Notes: a model not told the origin generated them from the sequence alone. DNA of 64,000 bases from Hyphomicrobiales bacterium (GCA_900466875.1 UBNQ01000025.1:124001-188000), one strand, 5' to 3'. Counted from the stretch's first letter, positions 24,921-34,409 are shown. Program-made: numbers and translations.

Positions 24921-25478
24921 ATGTCTGTTCAATCTCCAGCGCAGTCCTCCTGGCTGCAGTCCTATTATTTCGTTCGCGCAGCCTTCTCCATCGCGTGGAT
25001 CGCTGCAGCACTCCTCTCACAAAGCCAAGCTGCGATCATGTCGCTCCTTCTGGTGATTTACCCGGCCTGGGATGCCGTCGCCAATCTCGCCGATGCGCGT
25101 GCCAATGGCGGGCTTGCCGCAAACCGGTCGCAGATGCTGAACGTCGTCGCCAGCACGGTGATGACTGTGGTCGTGATCGTTGCCGTGATGCAGAGCGGTT
25201 ATGCGGTGCTGGCGGTCTTTGGCGTGTGGGCAATCCTGTCCGGATTGCTGCAGCTCTATACCGGCGTGCGGCGCTGGCGAGCCTATGGCGCGCAATGGGT
25301 GATGATCCTGAGCGGAGCGCAATCGACGCTTGCCGGCGGCTTCATGATAAGCCGTTCGGTGAACGATGCCATGCCGACCATTCTCGATGTCGTGCCTTAT
25401 GTCGGTTTCGGCGCCTTCTACTTCCTTCTATCCGGCCTGTGGCTCATGGTAACGGCCTTCAGAGGTGCACGGACTTAA
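24921..25478 (+). CDS. DUF308/HdeD-like integral membrane protein
   Basis: 185 residues with about six hydrophobic helices (YYFVRAAFSIAWIAAALL, AAIMSLLLVIYPAWDAVANLA, VVASTVMTVVVIVAVM, YAVLAVFGVWAILSGLLQLYTGVRRW, WVMILSGAQSTLAGGFM, VPYVGFGAFYFLLSGLWLMVTAF), spaced as in the DUF308/HdeD group. Role unknown. ATG 24921 follows a aaggaa ribosome site. It lies directly behind the TetR operator and is very probably the regulator's target. Its stop overlaps the convergent helicase stop by 3 bases. Confidence 0.75.
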   Translation: MSVQSPAQSSWLQSYYFVRAAFSIAWIAAALLSQSQAAIMSLLLVIYPAWDAVANLADARANGGLAANRSQMLNVVASTVMTVVVIVAVMQSGYAVLAVFGVWAILSGLLQLYTGVRRWRAYGAQWVMILSGAQSTLAGGFMISRSVNDAMPTILDVVPYVGFGAFYFLLSGLWLMVTAFRGART

Positions 25479-27544
25479 CGCCACATGCCGCGCATGCGGG
25501 CGGTGACGTCGATGCGGACCTGCTGGCGGTGCTGCCGTTCGGCGTCTGACATCGGAGCGACGACCGGCCAGGCGGCGGTCTCGAAGAACTGCAGAAGCGT
25601 TGCCGGAATGAAGCGGGTGCGGGCGGCATAGACATGCCGGTCGCCCTGCGAATGCTGACCATGGACGAAGAAGCGCTGTGGGGTGATGACGTGAAGATGG
25701 TCTTTTGCGCGGGTCATCGCCACGTAGAGAAGCCGGCGCTCCTCCTCGATCTCGGCAGTTGACCCGACGCCGAGATCCGATGGAATGCAGCCGTCGACGC
25801 AGTTCAGCAGGAAGACCGAGCGCCATTCCTGACCCTTAGCGGAATGGATGGTCGAAAGGATCATGTAATCCTCATCGAGCAGCGGCACGCCAGCCTGATC
25901 GCTGGTGGCATCCGGCGGGTCCAGCGTCAATTCGGTGAGGAAACGTTCGCGCGAGGCATATCCCGCGGCGATCTGTTCCAGTTGCAGGAGGTCCGCCTTG
26001 CGGGTCTCGGCATCTTCGTGGACGCGTTCGAGATGCGGCTGGTACCATTCGCGGGCGGTGCCGATTTCCGCCGGCCAGCCTTCGTTTTTGCGGATGGCGG
26101 TCAGCATTTCGATGAAGGCCGGCCAATCGGCGCCGGAGCGCGGCGGTGCGGGGATTTCCTGCAATGCTGCCAGCGGCTCGGGATCGGTCGCGATCGCATC
26201 CAGGATCTTGCCGGCGGTCTGCGGGCCGATGCCGGGGATCAGTTGCATCAGCCGGAAACCAGCGACCCGGTCGCGCGGGTTCTGGGCAAAGCGCAGCGCG
26301 GCCAGCATGTCCTTGACATGGGCGCTGTCGAGAAATTTAAGGCCGCCAAATTTGACGAAGGGGATGTTGCGGCGGGTCAGTTCCACTTCCAGCGGGCCGG
26401 AATGGTGCGAGGCGCGAAACAGCACGGCCTGCTGCTTCAGCGTCATGCCTGTCTCCCGGTTTTCCAGCACCTTCTCGACGATGTAATTGGCCTGTTCGTT
26501 CTCGTCCTTGACGGCCACCAGCCTCGGCCGCTCTTCCGACTGGCGGTCGGTCCAGAGGTTCTTGGTAAAACGCTCCCGGGCAAGCTCGATAACGCCATTC
26601 GCGGCGGCAAGAATCGTATTGGTCGAGCGGTAGTTGCGGTCAAGCGTGACGATGTTCGCCGGCGGATCGAACGTGTTGGGAAAATCGAGAATGTTGCGGA
26701 TCGTGGCGGCGCGGAAGGAATAGATCGACTGCGCGTCGTCGCCGACGACGGTCAGCCCGCGGCCGCCGGGTTTCATGCCCATCAGGATCGAGGACTGCAG
26801 CCGGTTGGTATCCTGATATTCGTCGACCATGACATGATCGAAGCGGGCGCCGACATCTTCTGCAATCGACGGTTCGCTCATCATCTGCGCCCAGTAGAGC
26901 AGCAGGTCGTCGTAATCGAGCACGTTCTGGGTCTGCTTGGTCTCGACGTAAGATGCGAAAAGTTCGCGCAGCTGTTTTTCCCAGGCCTGACACCAGGGGA
27001 ACGAAGTCTTCAGAACCTCGTCCAGCGGCGTCTCGGAATTGACCGCGCGGGAATAGATCGCGAGGCAGGTGCCCTTGGTCGGAAACCGGCTTTCCATCTT
27101 CGAGAAACCGAGTTCGTGGCGCACGAGGTTCATCAGGTCGGCGGAATCTTCCCGGTCATGGATAGTGAAATCCGGGTCGAGGCCGATCTGGTAGGCGTAG
27201 ATGCGCAGAAGCCGCGAACCGATGCCGTGGAAGGTGCCGGCCCATGCCAACGCATCGGTCATGATACCGGCATTGGGGCCAAGCACCTGCTTGCAGATAC
27301 GCTCGACACGGCGGCCCATTTCCGAGGCTGCGCGGCGGGAAAAGGTCATCAGCAGGATCCGGCGCGGATCGGCACCCGACACGATCAGGTGGGCTACGCG
27401 GTGGGCCAGCGTGTTTGTCTTGCCGGAGCCTGCGCCGGCGATCACCAGCAACGGGCCGGCAGCGCCGCCATTCGGGACGTCCGAACCATGCTCGACCGCA
27501 CGGCGCTGGGCGTCATTCAGTTTTTCCAGATAGGCGACCGACAT
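25475..27544 (-). CDS. UvrD/PcrA-type superfamily 1 DNA helicase
   Basis: 689 residues. All SF1A motifs are present in order: LNDAQRRAVEH (Q motif), AGAGSGKTNTLAHRV (Walker A), LDYDDLLLYW (Ia/Ib region), MVDEYQDTN (Walker B), VVGDDAQSIYSFRAA (III), LDRNYRST (IV), STIHSAKGQEWRSVFL (V) and RRLLYVAMTRAKDHLHV (VI). It is a 3'-5' helicase by family, acting in repair or replication-fork restart. The open frame continues 390 codons upstream over fbpA on the other strand, but ATG 27544 (MSVAYLEKLN...) sits at the proper start of the helicase domain. It is shorter than the main UvrD, so likely a second UvrD-like helicase. Confidence 0.92.
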   Translation of the reverse strand: MSVAYLEKLNDAQRRAVEHGSDVPNGGAAGPLLVIAGAGSGKTNTLAHRVAHLIVSGADPRRILLMTFSRRAASEMGRRVERICKQVLGPNAGIMTDALAWAGTFHGIGSRLLRIYAYQIGLDPDFTIHDREDSADLMNLVRHELGFSKMESRFPTKGTCLAIYSRAVNSETPLDEVLKTSFPWCQAWEKQLRELFASYVETKQTQNVLDYDDLLLYWAQMMSEPSIAEDVGARFDHVMVDEYQDTNRLQSSILMGMKPGGRGLTVVGDDAQSIYSFRAATIRNILDFPNTFDPPANIVTLDRNYRSTNTILAAANGVIELARERFTKNLWTDRQSEERPRLVAVKDENEQANYIVEKVLENRETGMTLKQQAVLFRASHHSGPLEVELTRRNIPFVKFGGLKFLDSAHVKDMLAALRFAQNPRDRVAGFRLMQLIPGIGPQTAGKILDAIATDPEPLAALQEIPAPPRSGADWPAFIEMLTAIRKNEGWPAEIGTAREWYQPHLERVHEDAETRKADLLQLEQIAAGYASRERFLTELTLDPPDATSDQAGVPLLDEDYMILSTIHSAKGQEWRSVFLLNCVDGCIPSDLGVGSTAEIEEERRLLYVAMTRAKDHLHVITPQRFFVHGQHSQGDRHVYAARTRFIPATLLQFFETAAWPVVAPMSDAERQHRQQVRIDVTARMRGMWR

Positions 27545-27631
27545 CAAATTCCGCACGTTGTTCCCGATGTGTTCGTTAGCTGTAACTGATTCGCGCCCGC
27601 TTGCCTTCATTCCGTCCCGATCGGCGCGTGA

Positions 27632-27645
27632 GGTCAAACTTGACC
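27632..27645. promoter_or_regulatory. palindrome upstream of the iron ABC operon
   Basis: The perfect inverted repeat GGTCAA-AC-TTGACC lies about 55 bp before the GTG start of the substrate-binding protein and about 90 bp before the helicase start. Its position suits an operator. It does not look like a standard Irr or RirA site. Confidence 0.4.
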
Positions 27646-27700
27646 GCATCGCTCGTCTTTCGTTATCGATGATGGATCGCTTATCGCGTGGGAGATTTTC

Positions 27701-28714
27701 GTGAAAAGTTCGACCGTTTTCCTGGCAGGCGCGCTGGCTGCCTTTTCGCCCTTCGCTTTCAGTTCCAATGCCTCGGCGCAGGTCGCCGATAGCCTGACGA
27801 TCTATAATGCCCAGCATGAAGGGCTGACGAAGGAATGGGCCGAGGCCTTTACCGAAGAGACCGGCATCGTCGTTACGATCCGCAATGGGTCGGATATGGA
27901 ATTCGCCAACCAGATCGTGCAGGAAGGCGCGAATTCTCCCGCCGACGTCTTTCTGACGGAAAATTCTCCGGCCATGGCGCTGGTCGACGGCAAGGGATTG
28001 TTTGAACCGGTCGAAAAGACGACGCTGGAGCAGGTGCCGGAGCAGTTCCGGCCGTCGAACGGTCATTGGATCGGTGTTGCCGCGCGCTCGACCGTGTTTG
28101 CCTATGACAAGACGAAACTTTCCGAAGACAAACTGCCGAAATCGATGCTCGATCTCGCCAAGCCGGAATGGAAAGGCCGGTGGGCGGCATCGCCTTCCGG
28201 GGCGGATTTCCAGGCGATCGTCGGTGCATTGCTGCAGTTGAAGGGGAAGGACGAGACTTCTGCCTGGCTGACAGGGATGAAGGAGAATTTTGCGGCCTAT
28301 CGCGGCAATTCGGTTGCGATGAAGGCGGTCAATGCCGGCCAGACCGAGGGCGCGCTGATCTACCATTACTACTATTTCGGCGATCAGGCGAAGACCGGCG
28401 AAAACAGCAGCAATGTTTCGCTGCATTATTTCAGGCATCAGGACCCGGGGGCTTTTGTGTCGATTTCGGGCGGCGGCATTCTGGCATCCTCCCAGCACAA
28501 ACCGCAGGCGCAGGCATTTCTGAAATGGCTGACAGGCAAGGACGGGCAAGCGGTGCTGCGGGACGGCACGTCCTTCGAATATGCTGTCGGCAGGGGCGAG
28601 GCATCCAACAAGGCGCTGGTGCCACTCGACGCGCTGCAGGCGCCGAAGGTCGAGCCTTCGACACTCAACAATGCCGATGTTACCGACATGATGACGGCTG
28701 CGGGCCTGCTTTGA
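27701..28714 (+). CDS. ferric-iron-type ABC transporter, periplasmic binding protein
   Basis: 337 residues with a Sec signal peptide (VKSSTVFLAGALAAFSPFAFSSNASAQ). The mature part is an FbpA/AfuA-type binding protein: LTIYNAQHEGLTKEWAEAFTEETGI at the N-terminus and the tyrosine cluster LIYHYYYFGDQ, where paired tyrosines bind Fe(III) in the family. The start is GTG 27701 behind gggaga. First gene of a binding protein-permease-ATPase operon. The cargo is inferred from family; related systems carry thiamine or other compounds. Confidence 0.88.
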   Translation: MKSSTVFLAGALAAFSPFAFSSNASAQVADSLTIYNAQHEGLTKEWAEAFTEETGIVVTIRNGSDMEFANQIVQEGANSPADVFLTENSPAMALVDGKGLFEPVEKTTLEQVPEQFRPSNGHWIGVAARSTVFAYDKTKLSEDKLPKSMLDLAKPEWKGRWAASPSGADFQAIVGALLQLKGKDETSAWLTGMKENFAAYRGNSVAMKAVNAGQTEGALIYHYYYFGDQAKTGENSSNVSLHYFRHQDPGAFVSISGGGILASSQHKPQAQAFLKWLTGKDGQAVLRDGTSFEYAVGRGEASNKALVPLDALQAPKVEPSTLNNADVTDMMTAAGLL

Positions 28715-28791
28715 TGCGGGCACTCACAATTCCAGTTGCGCGGAGAGATCGCAGGGCGTAGCTGCGATGTCTCGTCATATTCGGGTAGTCC

Positions 28792-30360
28792 ATGACGTCT
28801 TTTGCCGACAGCAAGCCGCTTTCCATGCCGCTTCCCCGTTTCAGGTCGGGAATGCGCGGTACGTTCGTGCTTGCCGTCGTCATCGCGCTTCTGGCGCTTC
28901 TGCCGCTCGGGTTCGTTTTCTGGGCGACTGCCGTCACCGGCTGGGAGACGGCGTCGCAACTGATCTTCCGGCCGCGTGTCGGCGAGTTGATGACGAATAC
29001 GCTGCTGCTTGTGTTGTTCACGGTGCCGCTTGCAATACTGCTGGCGACCTCGCTTGCCTGGCTGACGGAGCGCAGCGACCTGCCATTCGCCCGCGTGTGG
29101 TCGGCGCTTTGCGTTGCGCCGCTTGCCATTCCGGCTTTCGTGCATTCCTATGCCTGGATTGGCCTGTGGCCCGGTTTTCACGGGTTGCCCGTCGGCATCG
29201 CGATTTCGGTCACGGCCTATTTCCCGTTTCTCTACCTGCCGATTTCGGCCGCACTTCGGCTTCTCGATCCGGCACTCGAAGATCAGGCCGCCTCGCTCGG
29301 CCTTTCAGATAAAGCCGTCTTCCGGCGCGTGGTGCTGCCGCAACTGCGTCTGTCCATCCTTGGCGGCGGACTTTTGGTCGGGCTGCATCTTTTGTCCGAA
29401 TACGGGCTTTATGCGATGATCCGCTTCGACACGTTCACGACCGCGATCGTCGACCAGTTCCAGTCGACCTATAACGGGGTGGCCGCCAACATGTTGGCTC
29501 TGGTTCTGGTTTCCTGCTGCCTGGTGCTGCTCGGCCTCGATGCGGGCCTGAGAGGCAGCCGGCGTTACGCGCGCATCGGCTCCGGGGTGGCGCGCGGGGC
29601 GCGGAAAACCTCTCTGGGGCGTTTGCGTTACGTCTGCATGCTGTTGCCGTTGGCGGCCATTGCCTTTGCGCTCGGCATTCCAGCTGTTACCCTCACGCAC
29701 TGGCTGATCGCCGGCGGCTCAAACATCTGGCGGATGGACGAGATCGGTCTGGCGCTCGGCCAGACGCTGATCATCTGCGTGGTCGGCGGGATTGCCACGA
29801 CGCTTGCCGCACTTCCTGTCGCCTGGCTTTCGGTGCGCCGACCGAGCCGCGGAAGCCGGATCATCGAGGGATGTTATTATCTCGCCAGCTCCATGCCGGG
29901 CGTGGTCGTGGCGCTGGCACTGGTGACGATTACGGTGAGGGTGGCGCTGCCGCTTTACCAGACGGTTGCGACGATCGTGCTTGCCTATGTCATCATGTTC
30001 CTGCCGCGAGCGCTGATCAGCCTGCGGTCCAGCATTGCGCAGGTACCAGCGGAACTGGAGCAGGCGGCTGCGAGCCTCGGTCGTTCGCCGGTCAACGCGC
30101 TCTGGTCGACAACCGTCAGACTGGCGGCGCCGGGCGCGGCTGCGGCCGTAGCGCTTTCCTCGCTCGGCATCATGAACGAACTCACCGCGACGCAGATGCT
30201 GGCGCCGAACGGCACTCGTACGCTTGCCATGGCCTTCTGGGCACTGACCAGCGAAATCGATTATGCCGGTGCCGCACCCTATGCGCTGCTGATGGTGCTG
30301 TTCTCTCTGCCGATGACGGCGCTCCTCCACCACCAATCGAAGAAGATCGCCGGCCGATGA
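28792..30360 (+). CDS. ferric-iron-type ABC transporter permease (fused double unit)
   Basis: 522 residues with about twelve membrane helices, made of two homologous permease halves as in FbpB/AfuB. Each half carries an EAA loop: [24 protein letters not shown] and [27 protein letters not shown]. Follows the binding-protein gene after 77 nt and overlaps the ATPase gene by 4 nt (ATGA). The inner-membrane channel of the importer. Confidence 0.9.
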   Translation: MTSFADSKPLSMPLPRFRSGMRGTFVLAVVIALLALLPLGFVFWATAVTGWETASQLIFRPRVGELMTNTLLLVLFTVPLAILLATSLAWLTERSDLPFARVWSALCVAPLAIPAFVHSYAWIGLWPGFHGLPVGIAISVTAYFPFLYLPISAALRLLDPALEDQAASLGLSDKAVFRRVVLPQLRLSILGGGLLVGLHLLSEYGLYAMIRFDTFTTAIVDQFQSTYNGVAANMLALVLVSCCLVLLGLDAGLRGSRRYARIGSGVARGARKTSLGRLRYVCMLLPLAAIAFALGIPAVTLTHWLIAGGSNIWRMDEIGLALGQTLIICVVGGIATTLAALPVAWLSVRRPSRGSRIIEGCYYLASSMPGVVVALALVTITVRVALPLYQTVATIVLAYVIMFLPRALISLRSSIAQVPAELEQAAASLGRSPVNALWSTTVRLAAPGAAAAVALSSLGIMNELTATQMLAPNGTRTLAMAFWALTSEIDYAGAAPYALLMVLFSLPMTALLHHQSKKIAGR

Positions 30361-31406
30361 GCTTTGTCGATATCCAGGCACTCCGCAAAAGTTTTGGTCC
30401 CGTGACGGCGCTCGCCGGTGTCGACCTTACCGTCGAACGCGGCAGCCGTACGGTCGTCGTCGGACCATCCGGCTGCGGCAAGACCACGTTGCTGCGCCTG
30501 CTCGCCGGTTTCGAGGCTCCCGATGCGGGTCGCATCGTCATCGGCGGGGATGTGATGGCGGAAGGTGCTGCGGCGATGCCGGCGCACAAGCGCAATATCG
30601 GTATCGTTGCGCAGGACGGATGCCTGTTTCCGCATCTCACCGTCGCCGGCAACATCGTCTTCGGCATGACGGAGGAGCCATCGCTCAGGCAACCAAGAGC
30701 GGAGGAGCTGATGGAGATGGTGGGGCTGGAGCGTTCGATGCTGACGCGCCGCCCTGACGAGCTTTCCGGCGGCCAGCAGCAGCGCGTGGCGCTGGCGCGG
30801 GCTCTGGCCCGCAAGCCGCGGCTGATGCTCCTCGATGAACCGTTTTCCGCCCTTGATACGGGCTTGAGAGCTGCCACGCGCAAGGCGATCGGCGACGTGC
30901 TGAAGGCCGAGGGGATTGCGACCCTGCTCGTCACCCATGATCAGGCGGAAGCGCTCACCTTCGCTGATCAGCTGGCGGTGATGCGCGGCGGGCGTCTGGT
31001 GCAGTCCGGCCGGCCGCGCGATGTCTATTTGCGTCCCGCAGATCCGGCGACGGCCGCGTTTCTCGGCGAGGCAATCATCCTGTCGGCGGAATTGAAGGAC
31101 GGGCATGCCCACTGCATCCTGGGCCGGTTGCCGCTGACTGATGCCGGCAGCCTTGCGCGGCAGGGAACAATCATGGTGCGGCCGGAGCAGATCAGGTGCG
31201 TCGAACCGGATGCAGGGGCGCGTGAAGGGACAATTCGCGGGCGTGTTCTGGAAACCAGCTTCTGCGGTTCGACCTGCGAGCTACGCATCGTCTTGCGCGA
31301 GGACGAGGCTGTCGTTCTCGCCCTGGAGGTGCCGAGTTCGGCCGATCTGATCGCAGGTCAGCAGGTCGATTTGCGTGTCTCGGGCACCGTGCACGTCTTC
31401 GGCTGA
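30357..31406 (+). CDS. ferric-iron-type ABC transporter ATP-binding protein
   Basis: 349 residues. Walker [11 protein letters not shown]-loop [13 protein letters not shown], signature [15 protein letters not shown], Walker [13 protein letters not shown] and H-loop [11 protein letters not shown] are all intact. A C-terminal TOBE-like domain (from about 250: [13 protein letters not shown]) is typical of FbpC/PotA-type subunits. Its ATG overlaps the permease stop. The longer reading upstream in the same frame is not used: no ribosome site, and it would run through the permease gene. Confidence 0.93.
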   Translation: MSFVDIQALRKSFGPVTALAGVDLTVERGSRTVVVGPSGCGKTTLLRLLAGFEAPDAGRIVIGGDVMAEGAAAMPAHKRNIGIVAQDGCLFPHLTVAGNIVFGMTEEPSLRQPRAEELMEMVGLERSMLTRRPDELSGGQQQRVALARALARKPRLMLLDEPFSALDTGLRAATRKAIGDVLKAEGIATLLVTHDQAEALTFADQLAVMRGGRLVQSGRPRDVYLRPADPATAAFLGEAIILSAELKDGHAHCILGRLPLTDAGSLARQGTIMVRPEQIRCVEPDAGAREGTIRGRVLETSFCGSTCELRIVLREDEAVVLALEVPSSADLIAGQQVDLRVSGTVHVFG

Positions 31407-31478
31407 TTTTGTTCCAGGGATTGGAACCGGGAACATCGATAAACGTTATCCGGCCATCATTATCAAGGACACAAATCC

Positions 31479-31652
31479 ATGCTGAAATGGGCTCTCATTT
31501 TCCTCGTCATCTCCCTGATTTCAGGCTTCCTTGGCTTCTCCGGCGTTTCCGCCGCGACGGCAGGCATCGCCAAGATCCTGTTCTTCCTGTTCCTGGTTAT
31601 CTTCCTGATATTCCTGGTTCTGGCGCTGATGGCCGGCAGCGCGATCATGTAA
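31479..31652 (+). CDS. DUF1328-family small membrane protein
   Basis: 57 residues: [20 protein letters not shown], then a Gly/Ala-rich turn and a second helix ending [12 protein letters not shown]. Two transmembrane helices with the [17 protein letters not shown] signature place it in DUF1328 (YtjA-like), often linked to envelope or stress responses. An aagga ribosome site precedes the ATG, and a terminator lies 25 nt past the stop, so it is a free-standing small transcript. Confidence 0.85.
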   Translation: MLKWALIFLVISLISGFLGFSGVSAATAGIAKILFFLFLVIFLIFLVLALMAGSAIM

Positions 31653-31675
31653 TCGTCGCAGCCAATCCAAACAAC

Positions 31676-31701
31676 AAGGCCGCCCCAATGGGCGGCTTTT
31701 T
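31676..31701 (+). terminator. Rho-independent terminator after DUF1328 gene
   Basis: Arms gccgccc and gggcggc with a 4-nt loop, followed by ttttt. It ends the short DUF1328 transcript. Confidence 0.85.
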
Positions 31702-31730
31702 GCATATGACGATCCGGTGCCGGCGAGGTG

Positions 31731-31967
31731 TCAGCGCCCGGGGTGCTTCTGGGCGAAGACGAGAAGCTGCCAGACGACCGGTCCCAGAAGCGAATGCTCG
31801 TGATGGCTTTTCGGGATCGCCGTGCCCTTGTCGACAACGATCTCGTCGCCACAGGCGCGACAGCGATAGATGCCGGCATTGGTGACGGGCTGTCCGGGTT
31901 TGTAGTCCTGGTCGAAGGCCCATGAATTGGCCTGAACCAGGCGGTCAGAATATTTGAACTGTGCCAT
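31731..31967 (-). CDS. small zinc-ribbon-like protein of unknown function
   Basis: 78 residues, starting MAQFKYSDRLVQANSWAFD. It carries one CxxC pair in GIYRCRACGDEIVVDKGTAIP; a second ligand set may come from the His pair in SHHEHS. The compact layout resembles short rhizobial proteins with a single zinc knuckle. ATG 31967 follows a gagagagg purine stretch. I do not recognise a function. Confidence 0.65.
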   Translation of the reverse strand: MAQFKYSDRLVQANSWAFDQDYKPGQPVTNAGIYRCRACGDEIVVDKGTAIPKSHHEHSLLGPVVWQLLVFAQKHPGR

Positions 31968-32209
31968 CCTGCCTCTCTCGGATCGATGCCCTGCTGCGAG
32001 GGAGACTGCCCAAAACAAATGACCAAACAGTAATTTAGCTGCGAGGATTTACGCCTATTTTGCTTTTTGACAGGTCCGGCGCGGTTTTCTCGCTACCGGA
32101 TTGCATAGACATTCGGCATTAAGGGTGCGGTTCGATTTGTTGTCGTTCCGCAGAAGCAGGGTTTGTCGACGGGTACGAAGCGTGTAGTGACGTTTTCAGG
32201 AGACAATTG

Positions 32210-32410
32210 ATGAACGTCAGCAACCCTGTCGAAGGCGACAAGCCACCACCGAAGCGAAAGCCGATATGGCCATGGCTGATTGCTCTGCTTCTCACGCTGG
32301 TCGTAATTTACGCTCACCACAGGATATCGCTGATGCTTGATGATCTGGCGCAAATGGCCAGAGATTTTGTCCAATTGGCGAAATGGATTCTGACCAAGCT
32401 GGAGGGATAA
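32210..32410 (+). CDS. small single-pass membrane protein of unknown function
   Basis: 66 residues: a proline/lysine-rich cytoplasmic start (EGDKPPPKRKP), one transmembrane helix (WPWLIALLLTLVVIYA), then an amphipathic helix (LDDLAQMARDFVQLAKWILTKLEG). The ATG at 32210 is preceded by caggaga at ideal spacing, which is the main reason to call it a gene. No known family recognised. Confidence 0.6.
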   Translation: MNVSNPVEGDKPPPKRKPIWPWLIALLLTLVVIYAHHRISLMLDDLAQMARDFVQLAKWILTKLEG

Positions 32411-32501
32411 GCTGAGAGCGGGCAACGTTGGCCGGGGCTGACTTGCCTGGTCGGTTCAACCGAATTCAAGGGCTCTATGTGTGCTTCTTCCAGAAATGCA
32501 A

Positions 32502-32525
32502 AAGGCCTTGTTGAAACAAGGCCTT
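32502..32525 (-). terminator. terminator downstream of tRNA-Val
   Basis: Perfect 10-bp arms aaggccttgt / acaaggcctt with a 4-nt loop. Read on the minus strand it is followed by a short T run, 14 nt past the tRNA 3' end. Confidence 0.75.
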
Positions 32526-32538
32526 GCGAAGGTTCGGA

Positions 32539-32613
<75 letters not shown>

Positions 32614-32774
32614 ATCCGATGTCGGCGCATAGACCATACGGCGATCGGGCCGTCAACTGGTTTTTTGGAAGAATGCGAAGCTTTTTTGACGGTCCCGCAT
32701 TTTCGGGATTTTGTGGCTGTGGATGACTGCAGCCGGTGGCTGCGACAGGCGTCCAAGCGGCCCAAAAACAGATA

Positions 32775-32794
32775 AGGCGCCCAGATGGGCGCCT
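32775..32794 (-). terminator. terminator of cpdR
   Basis: Arms aggcgccc / gggcgcct with a 4-nt loop, followed on the minus strand by atctgttttt. Lies 28 nt past the cpdR stop. Confidence 0.6.
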
Positions 32795-32822
32795 CGATCA
32801 TGCGATTGATTCTGTAAAAAAT

Positions 32823-33188
32823 TCAGGCTGCAGCAAGCATCTTGTTCACTTCGTCGACGAGGTCGCGAAGGTGGAACGGCTTGGACAGAACCTTGGCATC
32901 CTTCGGGGCTTTCGAATCGGAATTCAGCGCGACGGCTGCAAAACCGGTGATGAACATCACCTTGAGGTCCGGATCGAGTTCGGTGGCGCGGCGGGCAAGT
33001 TCGATGCCGTCCATTTCCGGCATCACGATGTCGGTGAGGAGCAGCGAGAAGGGCTCTTCGCGGAGCCGATCATAGGCGCTTGCGCCGTTGTCGAAAGAGG
33101 CGACCTTGTATCCCGCCTTTTCCAGTGCCTTCACCAGAAAACGGCGCATATCGTTGTCGTCTTCGGCGAGAAGGATTTTCTGTATCAT
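32823..33188 (-). CDS. cpdR: cell-cycle response regulator CpdR
   Basis: 121 residues: a stand-alone receiver domain with acidic pair AEDD (residues 9-12), phospho-acceptor Asp53 in LLLTDIVMPEMDG, and Lys in VLSKPF. In alphaproteobacteria CpdR, when unphosphorylated, localises ClpXP to the pole and promotes degradation of cell-cycle regulators; phosphorylation by the CckA-ChpT relay shuts it off. The sequence is almost the textbook rhizobial CpdR. The C-terminus ends in Leu-Ala-Ala-Ala, consistent with ClpXP recognition. ATG 33188 is at the family start; the longer upstream frame is ignored. Divergent from N-formylglutamate amidohydrolase, the usual arrangement. Confidence 0.92.
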   Translation of the reverse strand: MIQKILLAEDDNDMRRFLVKALEKAGYKVASFDNGASAYDRLREEPFSLLLTDIVMPEMDGIELARRATELDPDLKVMFITGFAAVALNSDSKAPKDAKVLSKPFHLRDLVDEVNKMLAAA

Positions 33189-33368
33189 CGTCGGGACCGT
33201 ATCCGTGCATGCCTGAGGTTGTATGAGCCTTCCATAATGCCAGCTTACGGTAAATTTCCGTTTAACCCGCATGGAACGGCGTTTGGTGGGATATACATAG
33301 TATGGACTTGGCGTCGGGCAACTGGCAACATGCCACATCAGACTTGTTCGTGACATGGTAAAGGCAGG

Positions 33369-34256
33369 ATGGATCAGTCCGCGGGAGATTTTCTAGGGTT
33401 CGAGGTCAGGGAACCGGCGGCGCAGACAATCCCATTCGTCTTCAATTCACCGCATAGCGGCAATCATTTTCCTGTGGATTTCCTGGCGAGCAGCCATCTC
33501 GACTCGCTTTCGATCCGGCGTTCCGCCGATCATTACGTCGACGAGCTTTTTGCCGACGCCCCGGAACTGGGAGCTCCGCTTCTCGTCGCACACTTTCCGC
33601 GTGCATATCTGGATGTCAACCGCGAGCCTTACGAATTAGATCCGCGTATGTTCGACGGGCCGCTTCCGCCCTATGTGAATATAGGCTCGATGAGGGTTGC
33701 AGGCGGGCTCGGCACGATCCCGCGGATCGTTGCGGAGAACATGGATATCTACCGCAAGCGGCTTTCGGTCGATGAAGGCCTGTCCCGTATCGAGACGATC
33801 TATAAACCTTATCACGCCTGCCTACGCAAACTGATCGCGCGCACCCACGCCCGTTTCGGCATGGGCATCCTGATCGACTGCCATTCGATGCCGGGCAATA
33901 TCCGGCTTTCCGGTTCCGATGTGCGGCCGGACTTCATCATCGGCGACCGCTACGGGACGAGCGCCTCGGCGGAGCTTTCGCGCGCCGCGCTGCAGTTTTT
34001 AGACGACATGGGTTTTTCTGCCGTGCGCAACAAACCCTATGCCGGCGGCTTCATTACCGAACATTACGGTCGCCCAGTTCGCGGTCTGCATGCCCTGCAG
34101 ATCGAGATCAATCGCGGTCTCTATGTGGACGAAGTGACGCTGGAGAAAAAAGCGGAGTTTCCGCTCGTCGCGGCGGCGCTGTCAACTTTCATGCGCCAGA
34201 TGGCCGAGTTTGTCGGCGAGTTTGCTGATGACGCAGGCGCGCTCGCGGCAGAGTAG
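33369..34256 (+). CDS. N-formylglutamate amidohydrolase
   Basis: 295 residues of the FGase family: FVFNSPHSGNHFP (metal/substrate loop), RSADHYVDELFAD, LDVNREPYELDPRMF, LIDCHSMPG (metal-binding His) and LQIEINRGLYVDE. It hydrolyses N-formylglutamate to glutamate and formate, as in one branch of histidine breakdown. No hut genes adjoin, so it may be used more generally. ATG 33369 is preceded by the weak site ggtaaaggcagg. Starts 180 bp from cpdR in the opposite direction. Confidence 0.9.
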   Translation: MDQSAGDFLGFEVREPAAQTIPFVFNSPHSGNHFPVDFLASSHLDSLSIRRSADHYVDELFADAPELGAPLLVAHFPRAYLDVNREPYELDPRMFDGPLPPYVNIGSMRVAGGLGTIPRIVAENMDIYRKRLSVDEGLSRIETIYKPYHACLRKLIARTHARFGMGILIDCHSMPGNIRLSGSDVRPDFIIGDRYGTSASAELSRAALQFLDDMGFSAVRNKPYAGGFITEHYGRPVRGLHALQIEINRGLYVDEVTLEKKAEFPLVAAALSTFMRQMAEFVGEFADDAGALAAE

Positions 34257-34326
34257 CCGCATTCCCATCGATCTCAGTTTCAAATTTGAGGATGCGGTTC
34301 CCGTCAGCCCTGGCTGTCGTGTGGGC

Positions 34327-34402
34327 AAAAAAAACCGCGCTCATCGCGCGGCTAAGTCTAGGGAGGAAACACCCAAGGAGGGTATTTACAGTCAAAGACT
34401 GT
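34327..34402 (-). ncRNA. mmgR: mmgR / alpha-r8 (Rfam 'suhB') small regulatory RNA
   Basis: A minus-strand transcript of about 76 nt. Promoter: TTGACA at 34439-34434, an 18-nt spacer and TATTTT at 34415-34410, placing the start near 34402. The RNA contains two CCTCC tracts (ACCCTCCTTGGGTGTTTCC, then CTCCCTAGACTT), i.e. anti-Shine-Dalgarno loops, and ends in hairpin CCGCGC / GCGCGG followed by eight T (34334-34327). Length, motif and position beside a SuhB/IMPase-family gene match the conserved rhizobial mmgR RNA, which limits polyhydroxybutyrate granule build-up in Sinorhizobium. Ends are predicted. Confidence 0.8.
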
Positions 34403-34409
34403 GATTAGG

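Noticed and set aside
27545..28723. N-terminal extension of the UvrD-type helicase by about 390 codons
   Set aside because: It lies antisense to the iron binding-protein gene and adds no helicase-like sequence; the domain starts properly at ATG 27544.
31409..31885. 158-codon plus-strand frame across the DUF1328 gene
   Set aside because: It runs through the DUF1328 gene and its terminator in another frame; the 57-codon gene has the better ribosome site and a family match.
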